Positions 26,088 to 33,962 of a DNA stretch of 64,000 nucleotides are shown here, in pieces. The DNA comes from UBA4742 sp963785815 (GTDB taxonomy: Bacteria; Actinomycetota; Acidimicrobiia; Acidimicrobiales; Acidimicrobilacustridaceae): assembly GCA_963785815.1 (NCBI GenBank), contig CAWAWN010000001.1:1302001-1366000 (forward strand). The letters run 5' to 3'. Each line of letters begins with the position of its first letter. Within the stretch, counting starts at the first letter, position 1. A program made the position numbers and the translations under genes. The notes under the pieces are model-generated. The model did no database searches. It worked only from the letters and a program-made list of their open reading frames with translations, and was not told where the DNA came from.

Positions 26088-27473
26088 TCAGCCGGCGCGG
26101 GCCAGGCGCTCGGCCTCGGTGGCCACCGCCTCCACCAGGTCGTCGTCGTCGGCCAGGTCGGGAGCCAACCACGCCACGGTCCGGCGGGCGGCGTCGACCC
26201 ACGGCCCGCAGGCCAGGGGGACGACGGTGGCCGCGGCCACGTCGTCCACGGCCGCCCCCAGCCCGCGCAGGTGGCACATCCAGCCGGCCACCATGGCCAC
26301 GCCACCGGTGGGCAGGCGTCGCGCCGCCCGGGCCTCGCGTAGCGTGGGCACCACCCGCACCACCAGCTTGTGGGATCCGTCCGCCGCGATCTGGGCCAAC
26401 CGGTGGCGGATGCGGGCGTTGCCGAAGCGGTCCACCAGCTGGGCCCGGTAGGCGTCGAGCTCGGTCGCCGGCAGATCCAGGCCGGCGCCGGCATCGGCCC
26501 ACCACGCGTCGACCTGGCCACGGCACGCCTCGTCGGCCATGGCCTCGGCCACGGTGTCGTGGCCGAGGAGGGGTCCGGTGTAGGCCAGCAGCGAGTGCGC
26601 CCCGTTCAACAGCCGCAGCTTGCGCTCCTCGTGCACCGACACGTCGTCCACGAACCGGGCGCCGGCCGACTCCCAGGCGGGACGCCCAGCGGGGAAGGCG
26701 CCGGCCAGGATCCACTCGCCGAACGGCTCGGCCACCACCGGCACCGCGTCGCGCCAGCCCGTGGCGGCGGCCACCCGGGCGACGTCGGCGTCGGTGGTCC
26801 GGGGCGTGATGCGGTCCACCACCGTGGACACGAACGCCACGGACTCCTCGATCCACGCGGCCAAGGCCACGTCGACGGCCGCGGCCACCGCCACCACGGC
26901 GGACCCCACCCGGGGCCCGTTGGCGGCCAGGTTGTCGCAGGGCACCACCGCCAGCGGGCTCCCATCGGCCCGACGCCGGGCGGCCAACCCCTCGACCAGC
27001 CGGCCCGGGGCGGTCGAGGCCGGCACCCCCTGGCGCAGGGCCGCGAGGTCGGCGGCCACGTCCGCCCGGTCGAGGTCGACCACGCCGTCGGGTCGCAGGC
27101 AGTAGCCCACCTCGGTCACCGTGGTGGTGACCACGGCGGTGGTGGACGCGGCCAGCACGTCGCGCCACCGCTCGGCGTCGGCTGCAGCCGCGGTGGCCGA
27201 CACGCTGGCCACCAGGTCGAACCGGTCCTCGTCGGGGAACCGGGTGACGGCGGTGTAGAGGTGGTCCTGGTCGGCCAGGAGGTCGGCCACCCGGGCCGAA
27301 CGCCCGCCGAAGGCGGCCAAGCCCCAGGCCGGTGCGTCGGTGGCCAGGTCGGTGAAGCGAGCCACGTGCGAGCGGAAGAAGCTGCCCAGGCCGAGGTGGG
27401 CCTGGCGCACCGGCGCCCGGGGACGGCAACCGGCGGCGGCCCGGGTCAGCCGGGCCCCGTCGCCCACCGTCAC
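26088..27473 (-). CDS. Mannitol dehydrogenase-family reductase (fructuronate reductase-like)
   Basis: The 461-aa protein belongs to the polyol-specific long-chain dehydrogenase family. It has VHLGLGSFFRSH-like QAHLGLGSFFRSHVARF near the start, VTTTVTEVGYCL, VVPCDNLAANG, VVDRITPRTT, and the catalytic helix ERKLRLLNGAHSLLAY near residue 295. Because it overlaps uronate isomerase by four bases (GTGA), the likely reaction is NADH reduction of fructuronate or tagaturonate to mannonate or altronate. A UxuB/UxaB activity is inferred from context; a sugar-alcohol role cannot be excluded. Confidence 0.85.
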   Translation of the reverse strand: MTVGDGARLTRAAAGCRPRAPVRQAHLGLGSFFRSHVARFTDLATDAPAWGLAAFGGRSARVADLLADQDHLYTAVTRFPDEDRFDLVASVSATAAAADAERWRDVLAASTTAVVTTTVTEVGYCLRPDGVVDLDRADVAADLAALRQGVPASTAPGRLVEGLAARRRADGSPLAVVPCDNLAANGPRVGSAVVAVAAAVDVALAAWIEESVAFVSTVVDRITPRTTDADVARVAAATGWRDAVPVVAEPFGEWILAGAFPAGRPAWESAGARFVDDVSVHEERKLRLLNGAHSLLAYTGPLLGHDTVAEAMADEACRGQVDAWWADAGAGLDLPATELDAYRAQLVDRFGNARIRHRLAQIAADGSHKLVVRVVPTLREARAARRLPTGGVAMVAGWMCHLRGLGAAVDDVAAATVVPLACGPWVDAARRTVAWLAPDLADDDDLVEAVATEAERLARAG

Positions 27474-28888
27474 AGCTTGAACACGGCGGTGGCCTGGTCC
27501 ACCAGGCGCTGCGCCATGGCCGCCGCCTCGTCCTCCTCCAGCCGGTGCTCGACCACCAGCTCGGCCAGCACGCCCGCGTCGATCCGTCGGGCCAGGTCGT
27601 GGCGGACCGGGATCGAGCAGTAGGCACGCGTGTCGTCCACGAAGCCCGACGTACGGGTGAACCCGGCTGTCTCCATGGTGGCCTTGCGGAAGCGGCGCAT
27701 GGCCTCGGGGGCGTCGAGGAACCACCACGGCACCCCGATGAACACCGACGGGTAGAACCCGGCCAGAGGCGCCAGCTCGCGCGAGAACACCGTCTCGTCC
27801 ACGGTGAACAGCACCAGGTGGAACCCGGGATGGGTGCCGAAGCGATGCAGGAGGGGCGCCAGGGCGTCGACGTACTCGGTGGCCGCGGGGATGTCGGAGC
27901 CGGTGTCGGGACCGAAGCGGGCCTCGGTCGGGCCGTGGTGGCCGCGGCGCACGCCAGGGTGCAGCGTCATGACCAGGCCGTCGTCGCAGGACATCCGGGC
28001 CATCTCGAACAGCAGGTGGCGGCGCAGGGCGACGGCCTCGGCCGCGGTGGCCCGTCCGTCCAGGGCCAGGCGGTGGATGCGCTCGGCCTCGGCGGGCTCG
28101 AGCGGCTCGGCCCGGGCGTCACCGTGGGCGTGGTCGGCGGAGGTGGCGCCGTGGGCCACGAAGTAGCGGCGGCGGGCTTCGAGGGCGGCCAGGAACCCGG
28201 TGTGGGTGGCGGTGTCGGTGTCAGCCGCCTCGGCCAGCCGGGTGGCGGCCGCGGGCCAGCCCTGGCGTCCGACCTCCAGGTACCGGTCGGGGCGGAAGGT
28301 GGGGATGACCCGACCGGGCCAGGTCGGGTCGGCGGCCAGGGCGCGATGGACGGCCAGGTCGCTGCACGGATCGTCGGTGGTGGCCAGCACGCGCAGGCGG
28401 AAGCGCTCGTAGAGGGCGCGGGGTCGCAGCTCGGGCTGGGCCAGGCGCGCCGCCAGCTGGTCGTAGAGGTCGTCGGCCGACGCGGCGGTGGGCCGGCGGG
28501 TCACGCCCAGGACCTCGACCAGCTCGGCCTCGAGCCAGGTGCGCACCGGCGTCCCCACGAACACGTGCCAACGGCGGCACAGCTCACTCCAGGCGGCGCG
28601 GGCCGCGGGTTCGTCGAGCGGCCCCTGCCCCACGCCGAGCGCCTCGAGCGGCACCCCGTCGGCGTGGAGCAGGCGGGTGACGTAGTGGTCCGGCGTGATC
28701 AGCAACGACACCGGGTCCGCGAAGGGCACGTCGTCGAGCAGCAGGGTCGGGTCGACGTGGCCGTGGGGCGACACGATCGGCGCCTCGGCCACCGCCTGGT
28801 GGAGCCGGCGGGCCACCGCCCGGGTCGACGGCTCGACCGGGAGCAGCCGATCCGGGTGCAGCACCATCTCGGGACCGGGCTCGGGCAC
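27470..28888 (-). CDS. uxaC: Uronate isomerase
   Basis: The 472-aa protein has the uronate isomerase hallmarks: the metal motif SPHGHVDPTLLLDD near the N-terminus, LLITPDHYVTRLLHADG, VLATTDDPCSDL, VIPTFRPDRYLE, MTLHPGVRRGHHGPT and DTRAYCSIPVRHDLARR at the C-terminus. It converts glucuronate to fructuronate and galacturonate to tagaturonate, the first step of the Ashwell pathway. The start is GTG 28888 or ATG 28867. It forms an operon with the downstream reductase and is divergent from the LarA-like gene only 40 bp away. Confidence 0.92.
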   Translation of the reverse strand: MPEPGPEMVLHPDRLLPVEPSTRAVARRLHQAVAEAPIVSPHGHVDPTLLLDDVPFADPVSLLITPDHYVTRLLHADGVPLEALGVGQGPLDEPAARAAWSELCRRWHVFVGTPVRTWLEAELVEVLGVTRRPTAASADDLYDQLAARLAQPELRPRALYERFRLRVLATTDDPCSDLAVHRALAADPTWPGRVIPTFRPDRYLEVGRQGWPAAATRLAEAADTDTATHTGFLAALEARRRYFVAHGATSADHAHGDARAEPLEPAEAERIHRLALDGRATAAEAVALRRHLLFEMARMSCDDGLVMTLHPGVRRGHHGPTEARFGPDTGSDIPAATEYVDALAPLLHRFGTHPGFHLVLFTVDETVFSRELAPLAGFYPSVFIGVPWWFLDAPEAMRRFRKATMETAGFTRTSGFVDDTRAYCSIPVRHDLARRIDAGVLAELVVEHRLEEDEAAAMAQRLVDQATAVFKL

Positions 28889-28928
28889 GGCCCTAGTCTG
28901 GCCGACCAGATCCGCACCCGAGGCCACG

Positions 28929-30212
28929 ATGACCGACACCCGCGAGCAGGCGAGCGGCACCACCCGTTCGGCCCCGGCCTCGGCGCGACTGGGCCGCGCC
29001 GAGGCCCGGCTGGCCGACGACGAGGTGCGCGCCTTCGTGCGGGCCCAGCTCGACGCCGTCGACCTCGACGGGGCCCGCGTGTGCGTGCTGGTCCCCGACC
29101 GGACCCGCAGCTGTCCCCTGCCCCTGCTGGCCCGGGCCGTGGACGACGCGCTGGCCGACCGGGCCGCCCAGGTCACCGTCGTGGTGGCCCTCGGCACCCA
29201 CGCCCCCCTCGACCCCGACGACCTGTCCGGGCACACCGGCCTGGCACCGCGGTCGGGCCTGGTCGTGGGCAACCACGAGTGGTGGGACGACGCCACGTTC
29301 GCCCCGCTCGGGCGCATCTCCGAGGAGCGGGTGGCCGAATTGTCGGGCGGCCGGCTGCGCGAGGCGGTGGACGTGCGGGTCAACCGGGCCGTGGTCGACC
29401 ACGACGTCACCCTCGTCGTCGGCCCGGTGCTGCCCCACGAGGTGGTCGGCTTCTCGGGGGGCAACAAGTACCTGTTCCCCGGCGTGTCCGGTCCCGAGAT
29501 GATCGACGTGTCGCACTGGCTGGGCGCGCTCATCACCAGCGCCGAGATCATCGGCACGACCGGCACCACCCCGGTGCGCGCCCTCATCGACGACGCCGCC
29601 GCGCTCGTCCCCAGCCGCCGCCTGGCCCTGTGCGCGGTGACCGAGCCGGGAGGCGACCACCTGCGGGCCCTCACCTTCGGGGCGCCCGAGTCGGCGTGGT
29701 CGCAGGCCGCGGGCGTCGCCGCCCAGGCCCACGTCCGGTACCTGGACCGGCCCGTGCGCCGGGTGCTGTCGCTCATCCCGACCCGTTACGACGACCTGTG
29801 GACGGGGGCCAAGGGCTTCTACAAGGTCGAGCCGGTGGTGGCCGACGGCGGGCAGGTGGTGCTGCTCGCTCCCCACATCACCGACTTCGCGGCCATGCAC
29901 CCCGCCATCCGCCAGATCGGCTACCACTGCCGCGACTACTTCCTGGGCCAGTGGGACCGGTTCGCCGAGGTCCACCGAGGCGACCTGGCCCACTCCACCC
30001 ACCTGCGCGGCGCAGGCACGTGGGACCCGGTGTCGGGCGAACGGTGCCGGGTGACGGTCACCTTGGCCACCGCCATCGCCGAGGCCGAGGTGCGGGCCGT
30101 GGGCCTCGACCACCTCGACCCGGCGTCGATCGACGTGGACGAGTGGGCCCGGGACCCCGACACCCTGGTTGTCCCCGACGCCGGCGAGACCCTCTACCGC
30201 CTCCGCCCCTGA
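28929..30212 (+). CDS. LarA-family (DUF2088) nickel-pincer racemase/epimerase
   Basis: This 427-aa homologue of lactate racemase LarA has the N-terminal VPDRTRSCPLPLL, a His in VVALGTHAPLDP, and HEVVGFSGGNKYLFPGVSG containing the His and Lys used to bind the nickel-pincer nucleotide. Characterised LarA homologues racemise or epimerise diverse 2-hydroxyacids. Next to uronate isomerase and fructuronate reductase, a C2 epimerase of a sugar acid such as mannonate/gluconate is plausible; that is inference. No LarB/C/E cofactor genes are in the window. Confidence 0.85.
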   Translation: MTDTREQASGTTRSAPASARLGRAEARLADDEVRAFVRAQLDAVDLDGARVCVLVPDRTRSCPLPLLARAVDDALADRAAQVTVVVALGTHAPLDPDDLSGHTGLAPRSGLVVGNHEWWDDATFAPLGRISEERVAELSGGRLREAVDVRVNRAVVDHDVTLVVGPVLPHEVVGFSGGNKYLFPGVSGPEMIDVSHWLGALITSAEIIGTTGTTPVRALIDDAAALVPSRRLALCAVTEPGGDHLRALTFGAPESAWSQAAGVAAQAHVRYLDRPVRRVLSLIPTRYDDLWTGAKGFYKVEPVVADGGQVVLLAPHITDFAAMHPAIRQIGYHCRDYFLGQWDRFAEVHRGDLAHSTHLRGAGTWDPVSGERCRVTVTLATAIAEAEVRAVGLDHLDPASIDVDEWARDPDTLVVPDAGETLYRLRP

Positions 30213-30345
30213 CCCGCCCCGCCCCGGCCCGGCCCGGCCCGGCAAATTGGGCATCTTTGGCTGTGCGGAATCGCGCATTTCGTCGGTCAGTTCGGGCGAT
30301 GGCGAGGTCGGGTCGCGCCCCGGCGAGCCGCGCCAGACTCTGGGG

Positions 30346-32541
30346 ATGCGACTGACTGCGAGCGACGGGGTGACCGTCGAGCTGGACGACGACGGGACGG
30401 TGCGAGTCGGGCTCGACGACCAGGACTGGTTCGGCCCGGGGCGTCCGTCCCGGCCGGCCCGGCTGGCCGAGCCGCTCGAGGTGGTCGACCACCTGGGGCG
30501 ATCGACGTCGCTGACCGTCTTCGACGGTGCGGTGCGCGGCTCGGTGCGGACCTACGCCGATCGGCCGCTGGCGGTGTTCCGCCTCGAGGCGACCACCGAC
30601 GTCGGTGACCTGGCCAGCGGTGCCTTCGACCAGCCGTCGGTGGCCTGGCCCACGTTCACCCCGTCCGAGCGCGCCGAGGTGGTCGAGCCCCCGGGCCTGC
30701 GGGCCCTGGTCTTCCAGCACTGCGAGTTCGGCCTGCCCAGCACCGCAGGACCGTCGCTCGACGGCTGGTTCCTGCTCCCCCACCGGCCACCCACCGGTTG
30801 GCCGCTCCTGCTCACCCGGGCCGACGGCGCCACCCTCCTGGTCGCACCGCTCGACGCGTTCCACGAGGTGACCATCGGACTGAACGAGGGCACGCTGCGC
30901 TGCGGCTGGCACGGCGACCTGGAGTCGGTGCCGGCCGGCTTCGCCTCCGATCTGGCCGTGCTGGCCGCCGACGGCCCCCGCGCCGCACTCCTCGCCTGGG
31001 GGCGGATGCTGCTCGACACGGCCGGCACCGTCCGCCCCGGCCGGTGGCCCGACGCCGTCGGTTCCAAGCCCTCGTACTGGACGGACAACGGCTCGGCCTA
31101 CTGGTACCGGACCGAGCCGGGCCACGACGTGGCCGGCTCGATCGTGGCCGCGGTCGACGACCTGCGCGACCAGGGGGTGCCCATCGGTGCCGTGCAGCTC
31201 GACTCGTGGTGGTATCCCCACGTCGACCTGCGGCCCTTCGACACCGACGAGTGGGTGGTGCCCCCCAGCGCCATGACGGCCTGGGAGGAGCGCCCCGACG
31301 TGCTGCCCGACGGCCTCGCCGACCTGCGCAGGCGCCTGGGCGACCCGCCGCTGGTGGCCCACATCCGCCACCTCTCGGCCGACGCCCCCATCGCCGCAGC
31401 CACACCCACCTGGGCGGACGGCGACTACGCGGCGCCGGCCACACCCGAGGCCTACGAGCGCTGGCTCGACCAGTGCCGCACCTGGGGGGTGGAGACCTTC
31501 GAGCACGACTGGCTGGTGGAGGTGTTCTTCGGGGTACGGGGGATGCGGGCCGAACCGGGCCGGGCCACGGCCTGGCAGGAGGGCATCGACGCCGCCGCCC
31601 GCGACCGGGGGATCACGTTGCAGTGGTGCATGGGAACGCCCGCCGACTTCGCCGAGACCACCACGCTCACCCAGGTCACGTCGGTGCGCACCAGCGGCGA
31701 CCACGGCTACATCGCCACCGCCGGCCAGCTCTGGGCTTGGTTCTGCACCACCAACGCCCTGGCCCGCAGCCTGGGGCTGATGCCGTACAAGGACGTGTTC
31801 CGGACCGACCCCGAGTTCGCCGGCGACACCGGCGAGGCCGAGGCGCTGCTGGCCGCCCTGTCCACCGGACCGGTCGGGCTGGGCGACCGGGTCGGGCGGT
31901 TCCAACCGATCCTGGCGCAGCGCACGTGCCGGGCGGACGGTCTGCTGATCAAACCGCACACGGCCATCGCCGCGGTGGACGAGTCGATGCTGTCGGGGCC
32001 GGCCTTCAACCCGACGCCGCTGGTGGCCGAGTGCACGTCGGTGCACCCGGGCGGCACCTGGGTGTACGTGGTGGCCATGCACGCCCACCCTGGCGACGAC
32101 GTGGTCGATGACGAGATCGACGTGGACGCGGTGCTGCGCTCGGCCGGCGTGGCCCCGAGCCCCCAGGGCGTGCTGGCCTGGGATTGGCGGTCCGGTCGGC
32201 CGCGCCCCCTGGCGCCGGGTGCCACCATCGCGGTGGCCCTCGAGCGCGAGGAGTTCGACTACTTCGTCCTGGCTCCGGTGCTGACCTCGGGTCTGGTGGT
32301 GGTCGGCGACGTGTCCAAGTTCGTGACCGCCGGCGACGCACGGCTCGAGGTGGCCGAGACCGCGACCGGCGTCCGGTTGCTGGTCAAGGGCGCGGGCGAG
32401 ACCGTCACCATCACCGGCTGGGCCGAGTCGGCCCCCAGCTCACCCGACGCTCTCCTCCGCTTCGAGCCGACGACCGGCACCTGGACCGCGAAGGTCGAGG
32501 TCCCCAGCCGGGGCTGGACCACCGTCACCGTCGACGCCTGA
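30346..32541 (+). CDS. Putative glycoside hydrolase, family unassigned
   Basis: The 731-aa protein is unmistakably of hydrolase style but I cannot assign a family. An N-terminal beta-rich domain (about 1-240) is followed by a TIM-barrel-like region with VQLDSWWYPHVDLR near 285, TFEHDWLVEVFFG near 388, TLQWCMGTPAD and VRTSGDHGY near 450, then a C-terminal beta domain (about 560-731). The placement resembles clan GH-D (GH27/36/raffinose synthase): a possible nucleophile Asp in FEHDW and acid in SGDH. No signal peptide is seen, so it is probably cytoplasmic. It follows the sugar-acid genes. Confidence 0.6.
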   Translation: MRLTASDGVTVELDDDGTVRVGLDDQDWFGPGRPSRPARLAEPLEVVDHLGRSTSLTVFDGAVRGSVRTYADRPLAVFRLEATTDVGDLASGAFDQPSVAWPTFTPSERAEVVEPPGLRALVFQHCEFGLPSTAGPSLDGWFLLPHRPPTGWPLLLTRADGATLLVAPLDAFHEVTIGLNEGTLRCGWHGDLESVPAGFASDLAVLAADGPRAALLAWGRMLLDTAGTVRPGRWPDAVGSKPSYWTDNGSAYWYRTEPGHDVAGSIVAAVDDLRDQGVPIGAVQLDSWWYPHVDLRPFDTDEWVVPPSAMTAWEERPDVLPDGLADLRRRLGDPPLVAHIRHLSADAPIAAATPTWADGDYAAPATPEAYERWLDQCRTWGVETFEHDWLVEVFFGVRGMRAEPGRATAWQEGIDAAARDRGITLQWCMGTPADFAETTTLTQVTSVRTSGDHGYIATAGQLWAWFCTTNALARSLGLMPYKDVFRTDPEFAGDTGEAEALLAALSTGPVGLGDRVGRFQPILAQRTCRADGLLIKPHTAIAAVDESMLSGPAFNPTPLVAECTSVHPGGTWVYVVAMHAHPGDDVVDDEIDVDAVLRSAGVAPSPQGVLAWDWRSGRPRPLAPGATIAVALEREEFDYFVLAPVLTSGLVVVGDVSKFVTAGDARLEVAETATGVRLLVKGAGETVTITGWAESAPSSPDALLRFEPTTGTWTAKVEVPSRGWTTVTVDA

Positions 32542-32676
32542 GCGGCCGCACACGCAAGCCTGGACAACCGTTCTGCCTCGCGGCGCGCAGCCGATCCACG
32601 AGGCGACGCGTCACCCCGAAGCCGCTGAGGCCGGAACCGGTCGATCAGCCCGCCAGCCGCTTGCACCGAGCGACGA

Positions 32677-32712
32677 TTGACCCCGGTATTCGCTCAGTGT
32701 ATTCTCTCAGAG
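32677..32712 (+). promoter_or_regulatory. SigA-type promoter with direct-repeat operator
   Basis: TTGACC (32677-32682), a 17-bp spacer and TATTCT (32700-32705) form a clear promoter. The predicted start coincides with GTG 32713, so the mRNA would be leaderless. Two direct repeats, GTATTCGCTCAG (32686-32697) and GTATTCTCTCAG (32699-32710), overlap the spacer and -10 and are a likely PadR autorepression site. Confidence 0.75.
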
Positions 32713-33243
32713 GTGAGTCTCGTCCCGATCGCATTGCTCGGCCTGCTGGAACGAGAGCCCAGCCATGGCTACGACCTCAAGCACGACTACGACGCCTACT
32801 TCGGGCGGGGCCGGCCGGTCCCGTTCGGTCAGGTGTACGCCACGCTCAGCCGCTTGGCGCGAGACGGCAAGGTGGCGGCCGGCGACGTCGAGCCGGGGTC
32901 CGGTCCCGACCGACGGCGCTACGCCATCACCGAGCAGGGCGTGGCCGAGGTCGAGGCGTGGCTCGCCCAGCCGGTGGAGCCCGAGCCGCATCTGCAGACG
33001 GTGCTCTTCGCGAAGGTAGCGCTCGCCTTGATGCTGGACCGTCCCGCCGAGCGCTACCTCGATGCCCAGCGCGCCGCGCACCTGCAACGGATGCGGGAGC
33101 TGACCGAGCTGCGCCGGCAAGGCGGGGTGGTCGACGGCCTGCTCGCCGACCACGGGCTGTTCCACCTCGAGGCCGATCTGCGTTGGATCGACGTGACCGC
33201 CGCCCGGCTGACGAAGCTCGCCGAGGAGGTGCGACCCACATGA
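32713..33243 (+). CDS. PadR-family transcriptional regulator
   Basis: The 176-aa protein has the PadR winged helix: ALLGLLEREPSHGYDLKHDY, then FGQVYATLSRLARDGKVAAG and DRRRYAITEQGVAEVEAWL, followed by the C-terminal Vir_act_alpha dimerisation helices. It is the first gene of an operon with an ABC transporter, a common arrangement in which PadR represses a drug or peptide exporter until an inducer binds. The GTG at 32713 is chosen from the promoter position; the upstream in-frame codons would lie inside the promoter. Its last four bases overlap the ATPase gene. Confidence 0.9.
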   Translation: MSLVPIALLGLLEREPSHGYDLKHDYDAYFGRGRPVPFGQVYATLSRLARDGKVAAGDVEPGSGPDRRRYAITEQGVAEVEAWLAQPVEPEPHLQTVLFAKVALALMLDRPAERYLDAQRAAHLQRMRELTELRRQGGVVDGLLADHGLFHLEADLRWIDVTAARLTKLAEEVRPT

Positions 33244-33962
33244 CCACATCCATCCTCGAATCCGCCGGTGGGGACCAGGTGGCGTTGATCGAGGCGCGCG
33301 GGTTGGTCAAGTCGTTCGGCCCGACGCCCGCGTTGCGCGGCGCCGACCTGTCGGTCAGAGCGGGCGAGATCATCGCCGTGATGGGTCCGAGCGGGTCGGG
33401 GAAGTCGACCCTGCTGCACTGCCTGGCCGGGATCCTCGTGCCCGAAGAGGGAACCGTATGGTTCAGCGGACGGCGGGTGGACGCCATGCGCGAGACCGAG
33501 CGCAGCGCGCTGCGACGCGACCGGTTCGGGTTCGTGTTCCAATCCGGTCAGCTCGTCCCCGAACTGACCGCCGAGGAGAACGTCGCCCTGCCCCTGCTCC
33601 TGCGCGGGTCTGGCCGTTCTGACGCGCTCGGGCAAACCCGAGACTGGTTCCAGCAGCTCGACTTGTCCGGGTTGGAGCGGCGCCGCTCCGGCGAGCTCTC
33701 AGGAGGGCAGGCACAAAGGGTCGCCTTGGCCCGGGCGATGGTCACACACCCGGATGTCCTCTTCGCCGACGAGCCGACCGGATCCCTCGACTCGCTCACC
33801 GGGGAGCTCGTCATGGAGCTGCTGCTGGCCGCCTCACGTGACCAGGGCACGACGGTCGTGCTGGTCACCCACGATCCCCGGATCGCCGCGTACGCCGAAC
33901 GCGAGGTCATCGTGCGTGACGGCAAGGTGAGCGCGCTGGCCGGCGACCCCGTTCCGTCATGA
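33240..33962 (+). CDS. ABC transporter ATP-binding protein (MacB/LolD type)
   Basis: This 240-aa ATPase has Walker A VMGPSGSGKSTLLH near residue 50, the Q-loop in FVFQSGQLVPELTAEENV, the signature ELSGGQAQRVALARAM near 153, Walker B VLFADEPTGSLD near 173, and an H-loop VTHDPR. It belongs to the MacB/FtsE-like group that powers FtsX-type permeases. ATGA overlaps link it to both the PadR gene and the permease. Confidence 0.93.
   Translation: MTTSILESAGGDQVALIEARGLVKSFGPTPALRGADLSVRAGEIIAVMGPSGSGKSTLLHCLAGILVPEEGTVWFSGRRVDAMRETERSALRRDRFGFVFQSGQLVPELTAEENVALPLLLRGSGRSDALGQTRDWFQQLDLSGLERRRSGELSGGQAQRVALARAMVTHPDVLFADEPTGSLDSLTGELVMELLLAASRDQGTTVVLVTHDPRIAAYAEREVIVRDGKVSALAGDPVPS

Noticed and set aside
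30213..30345. GGCCC repeats and an AT-richer patch upstream of the glycoside hydrolase as a riboswitch
   Set aside because: No conserved riboswitch core or alternative hairpin pair could be built.
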